From: JANOAR01 sp031411235
GTDB lineage: Bacteria > Verrucomicrobiota > Verrucomicrobiia > Verrucomicrobiales > Verrucomicrobiaceae
NCBI GenBank assembly: GCA_031411235.1
Contig: JANOAR010000153.1
Location: forward strand, 1-32,345
Length of the DNA: 32,345 bases
Direction: 5' to 3'
Shown: positions 22,548-30,805 of the stretch, one piece after another
Layout: every line of letters begins with the position of its first letter
Position numbering within the stretch: position 1 is the first letter of the stretch
The notes under the pieces: generated by a model
The model's database searches: none
What the model saw: the letters and a program-made list of their open reading frames with translations, nothing else
What the model was told of the DNA's origin: nothing
Program-made: the position numbers and the translations under genes

Positions 22548-25500
22548 CTACGAGGAGGAATCCACAGGGCTTTTTTCAAGCTCACGCCCGCGCAGCCACA
22601 AAAAAATCACCGGCGTGACGATCAAGATGTGGACGAGGCTGGAGATCATGCCGCCGATGACGGGGGTGGCGAGGGGCTTCATCACTTCGGCTCCTTGACG
22701 ATGGCTCCACATGATGGGCAGCAGGCTGGCGACGATGGTGGCGACGGTCATCACCTTTGGGCGCAGGCGCAGGCGTGCGCCGTCCTTCACCGCCTGCACA
22801 AGATCGGCGTGGGTGAAGGCTTTACCGACGGCGGCCATGCGGGCGCGCACGGTCTCATCGAGATACACGACCATGACCACACCGGTCTGCACCGCAGTGC
22901 CGAACAGGGCAATGTAGCCGACCCACACGGCTCCATTAAAATTGTAGCCGAGCAGGTACTGCAAGAACACGCCGCCGCTTAGTGCGAAAGGTACGGCGAG
23001 CATGACGTGCGCGGCTTCGAGCGCGCTGTGATAGACGATGTAAAGCAGCACGAAGATGATGAGCATTACGATGGGGAAAACGAGCGTCATGGTCTGCACG
23101 AAGCGCCGCTGGTTCTCATACTCGCCGGTCATGCGGTAGGTCATGCCTTGCCAATCGAGCGTGTGGAGTTGCTGCTCAACATCCTGCACAAAGCTGCCGA
23201 GATCGCGGTCTTGGACATTGCTCTGCACGTAGGCGCGCAGCCTGCCGTTCTCGCTGGCGATCTCGTTGGCTCCGACTTCGCGGGTGATGTGGGCAACCAT
23301 GCCGAGGGGGATGTAGCTGGCTGATGGTGGAGTGTTTGTAGGAGCGGCTGAAGCTTGTGCTCCAGCAGACCCTGAGCTGCCTGTGGCCATTGTGTTGCCG
23401 CTGCCAGCACTGCTCGCGCCCATGTTCGAGCGCGAAGCGATCAAGATGCGGCTGAGCTTCTCGATATCGTCGCGCTCACTGCGTTGCACGCGGATTTGAA
23501 TGGGGTAGCGCTCGCGGCCTTCGATGGTGGTGCTGACGTTTTTGCCGCCGATGCTGACCTCCACGGCATCGAGCACATCCTTGGCGCTGAGGCCATAGCG
23601 GGCCATGGCTTTACGATCGACTTTGATATTGAGGTAGGGCTTGCCTTGCACCCGAGAAGGCGACACGCCCGTCGCGCCTTCGATGCGGTTGACAATCTTC
23701 TCCACCTCGAAGGCTTTGCGTTGCAGCGCGTCGAGATTGTCGCCGTAGATTTTGATGCCGACCTGCGCGCGGATGCCCGTGTAGAGCATAAGGATGCGGT
23801 TCTCGATGGGCTGCAACAGCGCGGGCACATAGCCGACGAGCTGCATCTTTTCGCTGATCTCGGCTTTGAGTTTTTCCAAGGTCATGTCCTTCCTCCAAGC
23901 AGGGTTGGGCTTCATGCTCCAGCGTCCATCGGGGATGTATTCGGGGTGCAGCATGATGGTGGTCTCTAGCATCTCGGTGGGCGCGGGGTCGGTAGCAGAC
24001 TCGAAGCGTCCGAGCTTGCCGGCCACGCTGGCGACTTCGGGGATGGCGCTCAGCACCTTGTCCTGCCACGACATGACGCGCTGGATTTCTTTGAAACCGG
24101 TCTTCGGCAGCAGCACGGGCATGAACAACAAACTGCCTTCATTCAGCGGCGGCATGAACTCCTTGCCAAAGCCCTGCGCGAGATTGGCAGCCTGTGTCCA
24201 ACCTGCTTGGCGCATCTGATTCACAATCCCTCGCGGCAAGCCCAGAGCGATGATCAAAGCCGTGCTGAGGATGAGCATCGCGGTGGTGAGCACAGTCTTG
24301 CGATGACCGAGCGCCCAGTTCAGCGCGGGGTCGTAGAGACGCAGCAGCGAGCGCATGACGACGTTGCTCTCTTCTTTGTGAAATGGGCCGCGCACGAGCA
24401 ACGAGCAGAGCACAGGCACCAGCGTGACGGCGAGCAGCGTGGAGCCGATCATGGCAAAGGTTTTGGTAAAGGCGAGCGGGTGGAAGAGCTTTCCCTCCTG
24501 CCCGCTGAGAGCAAACACCGGAACGAAGGCGAGAATGATGATCGCCATCGCGAAGGTGATGGGACGACCCACTTGCGTGCAGGCCGCGAGCGTGGTTTGC
24601 CAGGTCTCGGCGCGAGTCAGGGGTCGTCCTTTATCTTCCTCTTCGCGTTCGCAATGGCGGATTACATTCTCCGTGACGACGATGGCGGCATCGACAAGCA
24701 CGCCGATGGCAATGGCGATGCCGGTAAGCGACATGATGTTGCTGGTGATGCCGAATTGCTTCATCAGCAAAAACGAAATGAGGATGGAGACAGGCAGCGG
24801 CAGTGTGACGATGAGGATGCTGCGGAAGTGCCAGAGGAACAAAATGTGCGCGAGCGTGACGAGCAGCATCTCCTCCCACAGCGCGTGCTTCAGCGTGTCG
24901 ATGGTGTGGTCGATGAGTTCGCTGCGATCATAGAAGGGCTTGATCGTGATGCCCGGCGGCAGGCTGGGAGCGATCTGTGCGATGCGTTCTTTGATGCGCT
25001 CGATGACGGCCTTGGCGTTCTCGCCATTGCGCATCACGACGGTGCCGCCCACGACTTCGTGGCCATTCACATCGAGCGCGCCGCGTCGGAAATCGCCACC
25101 GATTTGCACCGTGGCGATGTCCTTCAAAAAGATCGGTGTGCCCTCGCGCGCCGTGACAGTGACTAACTCCAAATCCTCGCTGCTCTCGATCAAACCAATG
25201 CCGCGCAGCACGAACTCCGCGCCGTTCTCTTCGGCCACTTTTCCGCCGACATTGAGGTTGGCATTCTGCACCGCCGTGATGACATCCATCAGTGTCACAT
25301 TGGCCGCTCGCATCTTCGTCGAAGACAGCTCGATTTGATACTGCTTCACAAAGCCGCCAATGCTCGCGACTTCGGCAATGCCGCGCACGCTGGCGAGTTG
25401 ATAACGAATGAACCAATCCTGCACCGAGCGTAATTTGGCCAAGTCGTAGCCGCCATCGGCGACCTTGCTCGCATCGACATCAAGGTAGTACTGGTAAACC

Positions 25501-25913
25501 CAGCCAAGCCCCGTGGCATCAGGCCCGAGCTGTGGCTTCACCCCCTCGGGCATGGAGCCTTGCAGATAGTTCAACCGCTCCAAAACTCGCGTGCGAGCGA
25601 AGTAAGGATCGACCTCTTCTTCAAAGATGATGGTGATCAATGAGAAGCCAAACATGCTCGTCGCCCGCACATCTTTAACACCCGACAAGCCCTGCAAACC
25701 CGTGGTCAGCGGATAGGTTACTTGGTCCTCGACTTCCTGCGGACTGCGGCCCATCCAATCGGCATACACCAGCACTTGGTTCTCCGTGAGATCAGGGATC
25801 GCATCGACCGGCGTGAGGTACACCGCCCGCCCGCCAAGCGCGATAAGCAGCAGCGTGGCGCAGGCGACGAGGAACCTGTTTTTGAGGCTCCAGTGGATGA
25901 TGGATTCGATCAT
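22548..25913 (-). CDS. cusA: Heavy-metal efflux RND pump, CusA/CzcA family
   Basis: A 1121-residue inner-membrane RND transporter. The N-terminus MIESIIHWSLKNRFLVACA, VDAIPDLTENQVLVYADW, and SLTGIAIAIGVLVDAAIVV (span 4, with the proton-relay Asp) are typical of the CusA/CzcA branch. Two large periplasmic loops flank twelve membrane spans. Methionines occur in the cleft-region segments TEMLETTIML and RILMLYTGI, hinting at Cu(I)/Ag(I), although CzcA-type substrates cannot be excluded. It is longer than the usual 1040 or so residues, partly because of a Ser/Ala/Gly-rich insert near 827-864. Its ATG overlaps the cusB stop (ATGA), and a good Shine-Dalgarno AAGGAG lies upstream. Confidence 0.94.
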   Translation of the reverse strand: MIESIIHWSLKNRFLVACATLLLIALGGRAVYLTPVDAIPDLTENQVLVYADWMGRSPQEVEDQVTYPLTTGLQGLSGVKDVRATSMFGFSLITIIFEEEVDPYFARTRVLERLNYLQGSMPEGVKPQLGPDATGLGWVYQYYLDVDASKVADGGYDLAKLRSVQDWFIRYQLASVRGIAEVASIGGFVKQYQIELSSTKMRAANVTLMDVITAVQNANLNVGGKVAEENGAEFVLRGIGLIESSEDLELVTVTAREGTPIFLKDIATVQIGGDFRRGALDVNGHEVVGGTVVMRNGENAKAVIERIKERIAQIAPSLPPGITIKPFYDRSELIDHTIDTLKHALWEEMLLVTLAHILFLWHFRSILIVTLPLPVSILISFLLMKQFGITSNIMSLTGIAIAIGVLVDAAIVVTENVIRHCEREEEDKGRPLTRAETWQTTLAACTQVGRPITFAMAIIILAFVPVFALSGQEGKLFHPLAFTKTFAMIGSTLLAVTLVPVLCSLLVRGPFHKEESNVVMRSLLRLYDPALNWALGHRKTVLTTAMLILSTALIIALGLPRGIVNQMRQAGWTQAANLAQGFGKEFMPPLNEGSLLFMPVLLPKTGFKEIQRVMSWQDKVLSAIPEVASVAGKLGRFESATDPAPTEMLETTIMLHPEYIPDGRWSMKPNPAWRKDMTLEKLKAEISEKMQLVGYVPALLQPIENRILMLYTGIRAQVGIKIYGDNLDALQRKAFEVEKIVNRIEGATGVSPSRVQGKPYLNIKVDRKAMARYGLSAKDVLDAVEVSIGGKNVSTTIEGRERYPIQIRVQRSERDDIEKLSRILIASRSNMGASSAGSGNTMATGSSGSAGAQASAAPTNTPPSASYIPLGMVAHITREVGANEIASENGRLRAYVQSNVQDRDLGSFVQDVEQQLHTLDWQGMTYRMTGEYENQRRFVQTMTLVFPIVMLIIFVLLYIVYHSALEAAHVMLAVPFALSGGVFLQYLLGYNFNGAVWVGYIALFGTAVQTGVVMVVYLDETVRARMAAVGKAFTHADLVQAVKDGARLRLRPKVMTVATIVASLLPIMWSHRQGAEVMKPLATPVIGGMISSLVHILIVTPVIFLWLRGRELEKSPVDSSS

Positions 25914-27607
25914 GGCTTGATCTCCTTCGCGCAGTCCAGCATGTCACTGCCGAAGAAAGGGTTCTGTCCCACGCGGCCTCCGATCTGCACCCAATGGCCT
26001 TTCTTGGGCGCTTCGGGGAGGATTTGGTTGACCATGTAGCACTCCCAGACTTGGAACTCGGGCATGCCTTTCGCGGTGCGCAGCGGCTCCAGAAGTGCGG
26101 TGGTGGCCATGGTGAAGGGGTGGAAGGCAGCGCGGGCTTGGTGCAAGTCGGCGAGGCTGCTGGGCCAGTGGCTGGCTTTGTCGAGAGCGTCGAGTTTCGT
26201 CGCGAGATTGGTGCGCGAGCGCAGGGCTTCGACGAGGGAGCTGGTCTCCTTCATCACGGGTTCGCTGGCTTTCATGAAGGCGGCGAGATCGTCACGGGCG
26301 AGAGCTGCAGCGAGGGCATCGGCAGCCTTCACGAAGCTGGTGATGGCTTGCTGCTGTGGGGCACTCAGCACCGCGAGCGGCGCGGTGGCAGGCATGGATT
26401 CAGCGGGCATAGCAGGCTCGTTGTAAGAGCGATTCATCTCCGCTTGGCCGTCGATGAGCAGGTTGCCATTGGTCACGACCTTATCGCTTGCGGCCACGCC
26501 TGAGAGCACTTCCACCAAGGTGTCGCCGCGTCGCCCGAGCTTCACCGCACGGCGCTCATACCTGCCGCTGCTGGCCTCGACATACACGACTGATTCCGGC
26601 CCCGTCTCGATGATGGCGCGGCGCGGCACGGTGAGTACGGTAGGCGCATCGAGCATCACCGCACCGTCAGCATAGAGCTTATGCAACAGGTGGCGATGGC
26701 CATTCTCCAGCGGGTTTTCCAATTCCACGCGCACCTTCGCCGAGCGGCTCGCATCATCGAGTGTGGGGTCGATGAAGGCCACCTTGCCCGTGAAGACTTT
26801 GCCTGGCACTGCGGTCGTGGTGACGCTCACTTCCTGCCCCACATGCAGCCACGGCAGATCCTGCTCGTAGGCATCGAAAATGAACCACATGGTGCTGAAG
26901 TCGGCCAGCTCGAAGAGCTTGTCGCCCTCCTTCACATACTGCCCGTTATACACGTAGCGGGCGATGACGGTGCCGCTGGCGGGCGAGAGGATTTGCGAGG
27001 TGAGCGCGTCGCTGGGCTTCTGCGGCAGAGCTTCGATCTGCGTCGTCGTGAGGCCCATCTGGCGAAGCCGTAGCGCCGTGCTGTTGCGCAGTTCGCCACT
27101 GAGCTGGCGATACTCGCGCTCGGCCTGGAGCAGCGTGGGGCTATAGAAGTCGGCGAGCGGTTGCCCGGCCTCGACCTCGGCTCCGACGAAGTTCACATGC
27201 AACGCATCGACACGGCCATCGAGGTAGGCGGAGAGCACGCGATGCTTGGCGGTGTTGTCATCGACCATGCCCGCGACTTGCAGAGTTTTCACCAGCACGC
27301 GTGGCTTGGCTTCATCGGTTTGCACATGCAGCACCTGGATAAAGTTTTGATCCAGCGTGACGTCATCGCCCGTCGCCATAAACCCCTTTTCGCCTTCGTA
27401 AATCGGCACGAGTTTCATGCCGCAGATGGTGCAGTTGCCGGGCTTGTCGCTCTTCACCCACGGGTGCATGGCGCTTTGGTAGAAGAGGATTTTTCGCTCG
27501 CTGGTTGGGCTCTCGTTGCTGTTCAGCGAGGTCAGCAGTGGGCGAGCATACCAACTCGCGGCAGCACCGATGGCGAGCATGACGATGGGGTAGACGAGGC
27601 GTTTCAT
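25910..27607 (-). CDS. cusB: Periplasmic adaptor of metal efflux pump with HMBD and DUF3347 ends
   Basis: A 565-residue CusB-type membrane-fusion protein. An N-terminal anchor (VYPIVMLAIGAAASWY) precedes a heavy-metal-binding domain, YQSAMHPWVKSD with CTICGMKLVPIYEG (M47, H48, C59, C62). A barrel-sandwich, short helical hairpin and beta-barrel adaptor core follow (VEAGQPLADFYSP, NGQYVKEGDKLFELAD). The C-terminal 150 residues look like DUF3347, ending with ECYMVNQILPEAPKKGHW and GQNPFFGSDMLDC. CusB delivers metal from periplasm to CusA. It overlaps cusC and cusA by four bases each, and AAGGAA lies upstream of its ATG. Confidence 0.93.
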   Translation of the reverse strand: MKRLVYPIVMLAIGAAASWYARPLLTSLNSNESPTSERKILFYQSAMHPWVKSDKPGNCTICGMKLVPIYEGEKGFMATGDDVTLDQNFIQVLHVQTDEAKPRVLVKTLQVAGMVDDNTAKHRVLSAYLDGRVDALHVNFVGAEVEAGQPLADFYSPTLLQAEREYRQLSGELRNSTALRLRQMGLTTTQIEALPQKPSDALTSQILSPASGTVIARYVYNGQYVKEGDKLFELADFSTMWFIFDAYEQDLPWLHVGQEVSVTTTAVPGKVFTGKVAFIDPTLDDASRSAKVRVELENPLENGHRHLLHKLYADGAVMLDAPTVLTVPRRAIIETGPESVVYVEASSGRYERRAVKLGRRGDTLVEVLSGVAASDKVVTNGNLLIDGQAEMNRSYNEPAMPAESMPATAPLAVLSAPQQQAITSFVKAADALAAALARDDLAAFMKASEPVMKETSSLVEALRSRTNLATKLDALDKASHWPSSLADLHQARAAFHPFTMATTALLEPLRTAKGMPEFQVWECYMVNQILPEAPKKGHWVQIGGRVGQNPFFGSDMLDCAKEIKP

Positions 27608-28902
27608 GGCTGGGTTCCTTTCGATGTTGAGTAGCCGCCGGTGAGCGCTTCCATGCCTGCCTGCGCGACATGTTCAGCAGCGATGGCGCGCTTCATTTCT
27701 TGCCGTGCATCGAGCAGCGCACGGCGTGCTTCGAGCACTTCGAGCAGCGTGGCCTTGGAGGAAATCCATGCGCCCTGGATGGCCTCCAAGCTGGCCTGCA
27801 TCTTGGGCAGGACTTGGCTTTGATAAGCCGCTGCGAGTTGCTCATTGTTGCCTGCCTCGGTGCGCAATGTATTGAGCTGCGCGACCTGCTCGCGCGAGGC
27901 GGCAGCGAGGTCGCTCTGGGCTGCGGCGTGGAGCTGGGCAGTGCGTTGGATGTCGGCGTCGTAGGCGCTGCGATGCAGCCAGGGCAGCGTCATTTTCAGC
28001 GTGAGCATGGTGTCCACGACACCGCGCTGCGAGTAGGTGTCGGTGTTCAAGCCGATGGAGAAGGTGGGCTTGCGCAGCTCGCGTGCAGCATCGGCTTCTG
28101 CCTGCGCAGCGTCGGCCTGGTGCTGCAAGGCATCGAGCTGTGGGCTGCCCCCAACGTGATGCGGGCTGCCAGCCCGTTCCCCTACCTGTGACCTTACCAT
28201 ATCGGGCAGCGCCAACGCCGACCACGAAGCCTTTGGATTGCGCCCCAGCAGTAGATTCAATGAGGCTGTGAGCTGGGCTCGTTGGCGCTGCGCAGCTTCA
28301 TGTTTCTGCGTGCGCAAGACCCACTCGCTGTCCAGACGCAGCGGTTCCACGGCACTGCCGCCGGGACTCTGCGAACGCTCGGTGGCGGTCTTTACCAGCG
28401 TGGTCAGCCAGCCGAGTTCTTCGGTTTGCAGCGCCAGGGTTTCATCGGCCAAAGCCAACTCTAACGTGGCCTGGGCGACGGCGAGGCCGAGGTCGTTGGT
28501 AGTCATGCGCTGCTCGGCGTTCTTCATTTTTTGCTCGGCCAAGACTTGGCGCTGCTGCGCGACATAGAGGCCGCGACGAGGCAAGGTTTGGCTGATGCCG
28601 AGGGCGATGTCGCCGTTGTCGCGGCGGTAGTTTTGCGAGGCAGCCGTGGTGCCGAGCCCCAGCTCGGGGTCGGCCCATAATCGCACCGCGTGCGTGGCGG
28701 CCTGCGCTGCGGCGCTGCGGGCTTGCGCGGCTGCCACCTTGGGGTGCGTGCTCGCAGCCTCGGCGACGAGCTTGTGGATGAAGGCGTGGGTGACGGGTGT
28801 GGGCTTATCAGCGGCGTGGGCTGTGGCGACCGTGGCGAAGGCCAAGGCGGTAAAGGCACGGGTTGGAAAACCCGTGCTACGGAAAGAGGGGTGGATGTTC
28901 AT
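27604..28902 (-). CDS. cusC: TolC-family outer-membrane efflux protein, CusC-type
   Basis: A 432-residue outer-membrane factor. The signal peptide comprises TRAFTALAFATVATAHA. Two pseudo-repeats of long coiled coil follow, each with the OEP pattern (HPKVAAAQARSAAAQAA, then QLDALQHQADAAQAEADAA, and ARRALLDARQEMKRAIAA). It forms the trimeric duct of the tripartite pump. Two oddities: the segment SFRSTGFPTRA near the N-terminus and VRSQVGERAGSPHHVGG (236-252) are encoded by palindromic repeats that sit in frame. It precedes cusB with a four-base overlap and follows a small Cys/Met-rich protein gene by 88 bases. Confidence 0.92.
   Translation of the reverse strand: MNIHPSFRSTGFPTRAFTALAFATVATAHAADKPTPVTHAFIHKLVAEAASTHPKVAAAQARSAAAQAATHAVRLWADPELGLGTTAASQNYRRDNGDIALGISQTLPRRGLYVAQQRQVLAEQKMKNAEQRMTTNDLGLAVAQATLELALADETLALQTEELGWLTTLVKTATERSQSPGGSAVEPLRLDSEWVLRTQKHEAAQRQRAQLTASLNLLLGRNPKASWSALALPDMVRSQVGERAGSPHHVGGSPQLDALQHQADAAQAEADAARELRKPTFSIGLNTDTYSQRGVVDTMLTLKMTLPWLHRSAYDADIQRTAQLHAAAQSDLAAASREQVAQLNTLRTEAGNNEQLAAAYQSQVLPKMQASLEAIQGAWISSKATLLEVLEARRALLDARQEMKRAIAAEHVAQAGMEALTGGYSTSKGTQP
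28142..28195. repeat. Palindromic repeat inserted in frame within cusC (middle)
   Basis: On the plus strand, CGGGCT (28162-28167) and AGCCCG (28171-28176) form a 6-bp stem around GCC. The flank GGGCTGCC occurs twice (28142-28149 and 28163-28170). It encodes VRSQVGERAGSPHHVGGSPQ in the cusC frame, at the linker between the two coiled-coil repeats. The make-up is typical of an intergenic palindromic element rather than of TolC-family sequence. Confidence 0.6.
28856..28877. repeat. Palindromic repeat in frame in cusC signal region
   Basis: A perfect 9-bp stem, GCACGGGTT (28856-28864) and AACCCGTGC (28869-28877), around a GGAA tetraloop. It falls inside the cusC N-terminal coding region (residues about 9-16, the STGFPTRA part) and resembles an extragenic palindromic repeat. 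No T-run follows on either strand, so a terminator role is unlikely. Confidence 0.7.
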
Positions 28903-28990
28903 GGTTCTTCATTGGGCAAGAGGGTTCGTTCAAAAGGCGTGGCAGCCTTGCGCGATGCGCAGGCATAGCTTTCCTGGCGACGAGTCTTGG

Positions 28991-29359
28991 TCAGATAAGG
29001 AAGGAACAATGCAGCGTGTAGAGCTGCGGCGCAGGCACGGTGGCCCGGCGTTCGCCCGCATGAGCTGCGAGGGCGCTGGTGAGAGCGCGAGGTGCTTGCG
29101 GGACGAAAGTATTGCCCAGGGCTGGGCAAAGGCTGGCGAGGAGCTTCTGCGCGGCTGGCAGGGGCGCAGCGGGAGCGGGTTTGCTCGGCGTATCGGCAGG
29201 GTTCGCTGCACAATCACACGCGCCCGGGGCACAGCATTTCATGCCGCAGGCAGGTGCCATAGCAGGCTCTGCGGTTGCCATGCAGGAAACCACAGAAACG
29301 AAACCATGCACCGCCATGAGGACGGTGACGAGGAGTGCTCTGAAGGGGTTGGCGTTCAT
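28991..29359 (-). CDS. Small Cys/Met-rich probable lipoprotein ahead of cusCBA
   Basis: 122 residues from ATG 29359; an in-frame start at 29392 adds 11 residues. The N-terminus FRALLVTVLMAVHGFVSVVSC is a signal with a plausible lipobox V-V-S-C (C26). Immediately after come M27, M34, M40 and C38, C42, C43, C48, C50 in a Pro/Ala-rich setting, a cluster suited to a soft metal such as Cu(I). The remainder is Ala/Pro-rich and ends LYTLHCSFLI. I do not recognise the family. It lies 88 bases before cusC on the same strand, so a metal-sensing or carrying role for the exporter is likely but inferred. Confidence 0.68.
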   Translation of the reverse strand: MNANPFRALLVTVLMAVHGFVSVVSCMATAEPAMAPACGMKCCAPGACDCAANPADTPSKPAPAAPLPAAQKLLASLCPALGNTFVPQAPRALTSALAAHAGERRATVPAPQLYTLHCSFLI

Positions 29360-29664
29360 GCGTGGCGGAGTAAGGGCGTGTGCTAGGCTCACGGGTAAAT
29401 CCTGAATGACAAGCGTGAGTTAGCCCGATTCCCTCACAGGACGAATAACGCCGTTGGCTAGTATGTTTGTGCCCCTATGGCTTTAGGGTTTGCTATTTTT
29501 GCAAACGCAACGATAGACCGCGCCGCAAGACCACCTGACTGATCGGCAGGCTAGTTCGGCAGTTCATCAGGTGGGTCCTCGTATTCGGTGATGTTTTTTA
29601 AACCCGGAGTTCGGGGCCAAGCAAGTCGATCAGGCGGAGAAGTCTTTGCTGACAATAGATCGAT
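29360..29664. other. Divergent intergenic region with structured leader
   Basis: A 305-base gap between the divergent Cys/Met-rich gene (minus) and the RRM gene (plus); it should hold promoters for both. No confident -35/-10 pair can be named. The visible structures are a 6-bp stem, GTTTGC and GCAAAC around TATTTTT near 29490-29508, and an 8-bp stem, CCACCTGA (29531-29538) with TCAGGTGG (29577-29584), in the RRM leader. A short T-run follows near 29595. Confidence 0.55.
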
Positions 29665-30120
29665 ATGAGCAACACCAAAATGTATGTGGGGAACCTTCCC
29701 TTCAGCGCCACGGAAATTGAAATCCGCGAGCTTTTCTCCCAGTATGGCGACGTCACCGACGTCCATCTGCCTATGGACCGCGAGTCTGGCCGCCCTCGTG
29801 GCTTCGCTTTCGTGACCATGGACTCCGCAACAGCCATGACCGCAGCCATCAACGGCATCAACGGCAAGGACTTCGGAGGTCGTAACATGACCGTCAATGA
29901 AGCACGCCCTCGTGAAGACCGTCCAGGCGGCTTCGGTGGCGGCGGCGGTGGTGGCGGCGGCGGCGAACGCCGTGGCGGTGGCGGTGGCGGTGGCGGCGGC
30001 GGTTACGGCGGCGAACGCCGTAGTGGCGGCGGCGGCGAACGTCGCGGCGGTGGTGGTGGCGGCAAAGGCGGCTACGGCGGCGGCGGCGGTGGTGGCGGCG
30101 GTGGTGGCGGTCGCTACTAA
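29665..30120 (+). CDS. Glycine-rich RRM RNA-binding protein
   Basis: A 151-residue protein with one RRM: RNP2 MYVGNLPF near residues 6-13 and RNP1 RGFAFVTM near 46-53, flanked by SATEIEIRELFSQYGDV. The second half is almost pure glycine with RGG-like elements (GERRGGGG, GGYGGERRSGGG). This domain order is that of bacterial/cyanobacterial Rbp and plant glycine-rich RNA-binding proteins, which bind RNA and are often cold-induced. The glycine tract is encoded by dense GGC/GGT repeats prone to length change. It has a long leader with a stem structure and a strong terminator after it. Confidence 0.94.
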   Translation: MSNTKMYVGNLPFSATEIEIRELFSQYGDVTDVHLPMDRESGRPRGFAFVTMDSATAMTAAINGINGKDFGGRNMTVNEARPREDRPGGFGGGGGGGGGGERRGGGGGGGGGGYGGERRSGGGGERRGGGGGGKGGYGGGGGGGGGGGGRY

Positions 30121-30150
30121 GCACCTGCACCCTATATAAACCAAACTTCG

Positions 30151-30183
30151 GGCGTAACCTTGGCAACAAGGTTACGCCTTTTT
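30151..30183. terminator. Strong terminator after RRM gene
   Basis: A perfect 11-bp stem, GGCGTAACCTT (30151-30161) and AAGGTTACGCC (30168-30178), around GGCAAC, followed by TTTTT. It lies between the convergent RRM and YqeY genes. There is no A-run on the left side, so it serves chiefly the plus-strand gene. Confidence 0.95.
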
Positions 30184-30205
30184 GTTGGGCCAGTGCGCAG
30201 CCGGT

Positions 30206-30658
30206 TTACTTCAAACGCTTCGCCACTTCCTGCGACAGAGTTTTGTTATCTGCGCGGCCTTCAGCGCGTTCACCGAGCAACTTCATCACGCCACCCATGT
30301 CCTTCTTCGTTGTCGCCCCGAGTTCCGCGATGATGGCCTCGACCAACGCAATGGCTTCCTCCTGGCTCATCGCTGCTGGCAGGTATTTCTCCAGCACCGC
30401 GATCTCCGCCAACTCGATGTCCGCGAGGTCTTGGCGCTTGGCCGATTCATAACTCGCCACACTGTCCTGGCGCTTTTTGATCTCTTTGCGGATGACCAGA
30501 AAAGCATCGTTGTCATCGAGTTCTCCATCAGCTCCATGCTTCTCGATAGCGGCATACTTCATCGACGACTTGAGGTTGCGGACGACGTTGAGCGCCACGC
30601 TGTCCTTTGCCCTCATGGCGGTTTTCATGTCTTCGAGGATACGTTGATTGATGGTCAT
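30206..30658 (-). CDS. GatB/YqeY domain protein
   Basis: 150 residues from ATG 30658 (MTINQRILEDMKTAMRAKD); the frame continues upstream but that part does not fit the family. The YqeY fold is all-helical, with LNVVRNLKSSMKYAAIEK, VIRKEIKKRQDSVASYESA, EIAVLEKYLPAAMSQEE and KKDMGGVMKLLGERAEGRADNK, all classic. The domain is homologous to the C-terminal tail of GatB, which binds tRNA in Asp-tRNA/Glu-tRNA amidotransferase; the function of stand-alone YqeY is not established. It diverges from the exported protein gene to its right, 147 bases away. Confidence 0.94.
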   Translation of the reverse strand: MTINQRILEDMKTAMRAKDSVALNVVRNLKSSMKYAAIEKHGADGELDDNDAFLVIRKEIKKRQDSVASYESAKRQDLADIELAEIAVLEKYLPAAMSQEEAIALVEAIIAELGATTKKDMGGVMKLLGERAEGRADNKTLSQEVAKRLK

Positions 30659-30805
30659 GGTGTAAAGTGGGGGGATGAAAAATGAATAGTCTCCTGCCAG
30701 TAGCGCGGGAAGCCGAGCGCTGGCAATAGCGAAGTCCATTCTGGGCATCATCAATCCCGCCATCCCGTCGCAACATCGCCAACTGCATCGCGTTTCCAGC
30801 GGCCC

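Noticed and set aside
24207..25166. 319-codon plus-strand open frame inside cusA
   Set aside because: Shadow of cusA; the composition (Arg/Asp/His-rich) is typical of antisense reading in GC-rich DNA.
29551..30144. 197-codon minus-strand frame opposite the RRM gene
   Set aside because: Alanine/threonine-rich reverse reading of the glycine repeat tract; no independent support.
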